64,000 nt of DNA. Source: Sodaliphilus pleomorphus. Lineage in GTDB: Bacteria > Bacteroidota > Bacteroidia > Bacteroidales > Muribaculaceae. The notes under the pieces are model-generated. The model worked only from the letters and a program-made list of their open reading frames with translations, was not told the origin of the DNA and ran no database searches. Position 1 is the first letter of the stretch. Each line of letters begins with the position of its first letter. The position numbers were made by a program, and so were the translations under genes. Positions 62,298 through 64,000 of the stretch are shown here, piece by piece. The DNA lies in NCBI RefSeq assembly GCF_009676955.1, contig NZ_CP045696.1, positions 1,557,001-1,621,000 of the forward strand, in the 5' to 3' direction.

Positions 62298-62304
62298 CAC
62301 CTGC

Positions 62305-63417
62305 ATGATACTCGAGAAAATATCGATATTGAACTACAAGAACATAGGCGACGTCGAGCTTCAATTCTCGCCCAAGGTGAACTGCCTCATCGGCAACAAC
62401 GGCATGGGCAAGACCAACGTGCTCGACGCCATCTACTTCTTGAGCTTCTGCAAGAGCTGCACCAACCAGGCCGATTCCAGCGTGATCAACCACGAGGCCC
62501 AGTACATGATGCTCCAGGGCCAGTACACGCGGCGCGACGTGGCCGAGCACATCACCCTCTCGATGCAGCGCGGCAAGCGCAAGCGCGTGAAACGCGGCGA
62601 CAAGGAGTACAAGCGCCTGAGCCAGCACATAGGGCTGCTGCCCCTGGTCATGGTCTCGCCACTCGACTGGGACCTGATACGCGGTGCCGGCGAGGAGCGC
62701 CGCCGCCTCATGAACCACATCATCTCGCAGGGCGATGCGGTGTATCTCGACGCCCTCATACGCTACACCAAGGCCCTCGAGCAGCGCAACGCCATGATCA
62801 AGAACGAGTATCGCGACCCGCTGCTCTATGAGACCGTCGAGGCACAGCTGTGCCAGGCAGCGGCCGTCATTCACAGCGCCCGCGAGCAGTGGATCGCGCA
62901 GTTTGGCCCCGTCTTCATGCGCTACTACCAGGCCATAGCCGGCGGCCGCGAGCAGGTAGAAATCATCTACAAGAGCCACCTTGCCCAGGCCACCATGCAG
63001 CAGGTGCTCGGTGCCAACCGCGAGCGCGACTACATCATGGGCTACACCACCGGCGGCGTGCACCGCGACGACATCGAGTTGCTGCTCGACGGCCACTCGA
63101 TGCGCAAGACCGGCAGCCAGGGCCAGTGCAAGACCTACACCATCGCCCTGCGCCTGGCCCAATACGACTTCTTGAAGCACAACACCGGCATCACCCCCCT
63201 GCTGCTGCTCGACGACATCTTCGACAAGCTCGACGCCAGCCGCGTCGAGAGCATCATCGACGCCGTGAGCGACAAGCGCTTCGGGCAAATCTTCATCACC
63301 GACACCAACCGCACCCACCTCGACGAGATCATCAACCGCCTGAGCGACGACTACATGATGATCGCCGTCGACCACGGTGCCTGCAAGCCCATAGTGGAAG
63401 GAGGTGTCCAATCATGA
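62305..63417 (+). CDS. recF: DNA replication and repair protein RecF
   Basis: 370 residues. An ATP-binding SMC-like protein that helps load RecA at gaps. Walker A is GNNGMGKTNVLDAI (about residues 32-45). The signature region is TGSQGQCKTYTIALRLA (the family has SQGQ) and Walker B is PLLLLDDIFDKLD. The N-terminal ILEKISILNYKNIGDVELQF is the usual start. The stop overlaps the DUF721 start as ATGA. Confidence 0.97.
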   Translation: MILEKISILNYKNIGDVELQFSPKVNCLIGNNGMGKTNVLDAIYFLSFCKSCTNQADSSVINHEAQYMMLQGQYTRRDVAEHITLSMQRGKRKRVKRGDKEYKRLSQHIGLLPLVMVSPLDWDLIRGAGEERRRLMNHIISQGDAVYLDALIRYTKALEQRNAMIKNEYRDPLLYETVEAQLCQAAAVIHSAREQWIAQFGPVFMRYYQAIAGGREQVEIIYKSHLAQATMQQVLGANRERDYIMGYTTGGVHRDDIELLLDGHSMRKTGSQGQCKTYTIALRLAQYDFLKHNTGITPLLLLDDIFDKLDASRVESIIDAVSDKRFGQIFITDTNRTHLDEIINRLSDDYMMIAVDHGACKPIVEGGVQS

Positions 63418-63704
63418 AACGCGTAGAGGCCAAGAGCGTGGGCGAGATCATCAACGAGGTGCTGCGCCAAGAGCGCTTGAGCACCCGCCTCGACGAGCAC
63501 CGCGCCATGGCCCTGTGGCCCGACGTGGTGGGCCCGGGCATCAACAAGTACACCGTGAGCCGCACAGTGAAAAATGGCGTCATGACCGTGGTCATCTCCA
63601 GCGCCCCGCTGCGACAGCAGCTCATGATGTCGCGCACCGCCCTCATCAAGCAGCTCAACGACTTCCTGGGCGGGGAGGTCATCACCGACATCGTCTTTAA
63701 ATAG
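63414..63704 (+). CDS. DUF721 (DciA-like) protein
   Basis: 96 residues from the ATG overlapping the recF stop. Begins MKRVEAKSVGEIINEVLR and contains ALWPDVVGPGINKYTVSRTV and APLRQQLMMSRTALIKQLN, the core of DUF721. Relatives outside the enterobacteria include DciA, which helps load the replicative helicase; coupling to recF supports a DNA role (inference). Confidence 0.88.
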   Translation: MKRVEAKSVGEIINEVLRQERLSTRLDEHRAMALWPDVVGPGINKYTVSRTVKNGVMTVVISSAPLRQQLMMSRTALIKQLNDFLGGEVITDIVFK

Positions 63705-63745
63705 GCAACACACCTCATCACAGTCTCAATCATCACTAAATCTAC

Positions 63746-64000
63746 ATGGTCATGCAAGAAAAAGTCAACAACAAGAACAACAAAAACCGCATCGTGGTCA
63801 ACACCCCCTTCCTGTGCACAACGCCGGTGCAGATACGCTACACCGACTACGACATGCAGGGACACATCAACAACTCGATCTATTTCAACTTCTTCGACAC
63901 CGCCAAGATGGACTACTTCAAGAAAGTGCGCGGCAACAACATGCACTGGGAAGACGTGACCGTGGTCATTGCCAACATGAACATCGACTTCTACTCGCCC
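63746..64000 (+). CDS. Hotdog-fold acyl-CoA thioesterase, cut by the window end
   Basis: The first 85 codons of a gene. RYTDYDMQGHINNSIYFNFF is the 4-hydroxybenzoyl-CoA thioesterase/YbgC signature with the catalytic Asp, and MNIDFYSP is the next conserved strand. ATGs at 63746 and 63752 are both possible starts. The rest lies outside the window. Confidence 0.85.
   Translation, partial: MVMQEKVNNKNNKNRIVVNTPFLCTTPVQIRYTDYDMQGHINNSIYFNFFDTAKMDYFKKVRGNNMHWEDVTVVIANMNIDFYSP

Overview
The window looks like a chromosomal piece from a high-GC member of the Bacteroidales, with a Muribaculaceae- or Prevotella-like flavour (inference). The evidence is as follows. Promoters follow the Bacteroidetes pattern TTTG-N19/20-TAnnTTTG, and many starts lie only a few bases downstream. 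Genes lack obvious Shine-Dalgarno sequences. There is a SusC/SusD pair, several secreted proteins have type IX secretion (T9SS)-like C-terminal tails, and the order DUF4271-hemD-rnpA-yidD-tatD is typical of the phylum. Most genes are GC-rich. About 8.1-9.4 kb and 29.1-35.8 kb are clearly poorer in GC.

Layout. 1-726: the end of a CRISPR array with no cas genes in view; a promoter at 826-856 points into it from the right. 1.0-7.6 kb: housekeeping genes polA, a polyprenyl diphosphate synthase, rnhB and a Zn/Cd-type P-ATPase. 7.7-10.7 kb: a scrap-yard island with a transposase fragment, an orphan C-terminal fragment, a lipoprotein serine hydrolase, a phage tail-fibre-like gene with a decayed 3' end, and a candidate small RNA. 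10.9-13.8 kb: an outer-membrane beta-barrel protein. 14.1-18.1 kb: LOG family protein, DUF4271, hemD, rnpA, yidD, tatD and tRNA-Pro. 18.3-23.3 kb: a beta-flower-like protein, a GH3 enzyme, glutamine synthetase, DUF4294 and a TPR protein.

23.5-29.1 kb: a susC-susD-lipoprotein nutrient-uptake operon. 29.8-35.6 kb: a large secreted adhesin-like gene interrupted by one in-frame TAG, with a membrane TPR/AraC regulator upstream. 36.0-40.6 kb: pgi, an acetyltransferase-like gene and a Na/Pi cotransporter. 40.8-44.4 kb: a metal-related cluster (Cys/His-rich secreted protein, TonB receptor, and an HMA protein with a long Cys/His tail). 44.5-49.5 kb: two large secreted proteins with an AraC-like remnant between them.

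49.9-57.6 kb: metG, an orphan T9SS-like tail, a lipoprotein, a TGS/uridine-kinase-like protein, and an XRE-cupin regulator paired with an acyl-CoA synthetase. 58.3-62.2 kb: a three-gene iron-sulphur operon whose products appear to work outside the cytoplasm: a membrane polyferredoxin with an internal Tat-like segment, a Tat-lipoprotein aldo/keto reductase, and a Tat-exported flavodoxin-ferredoxin. This is the most unusual system in the window. 62.3-64.0 kb: recF, a DUF721 gene and a thioesterase cut by the window end.

All family names come from reading motifs by eye; no database search was possible.
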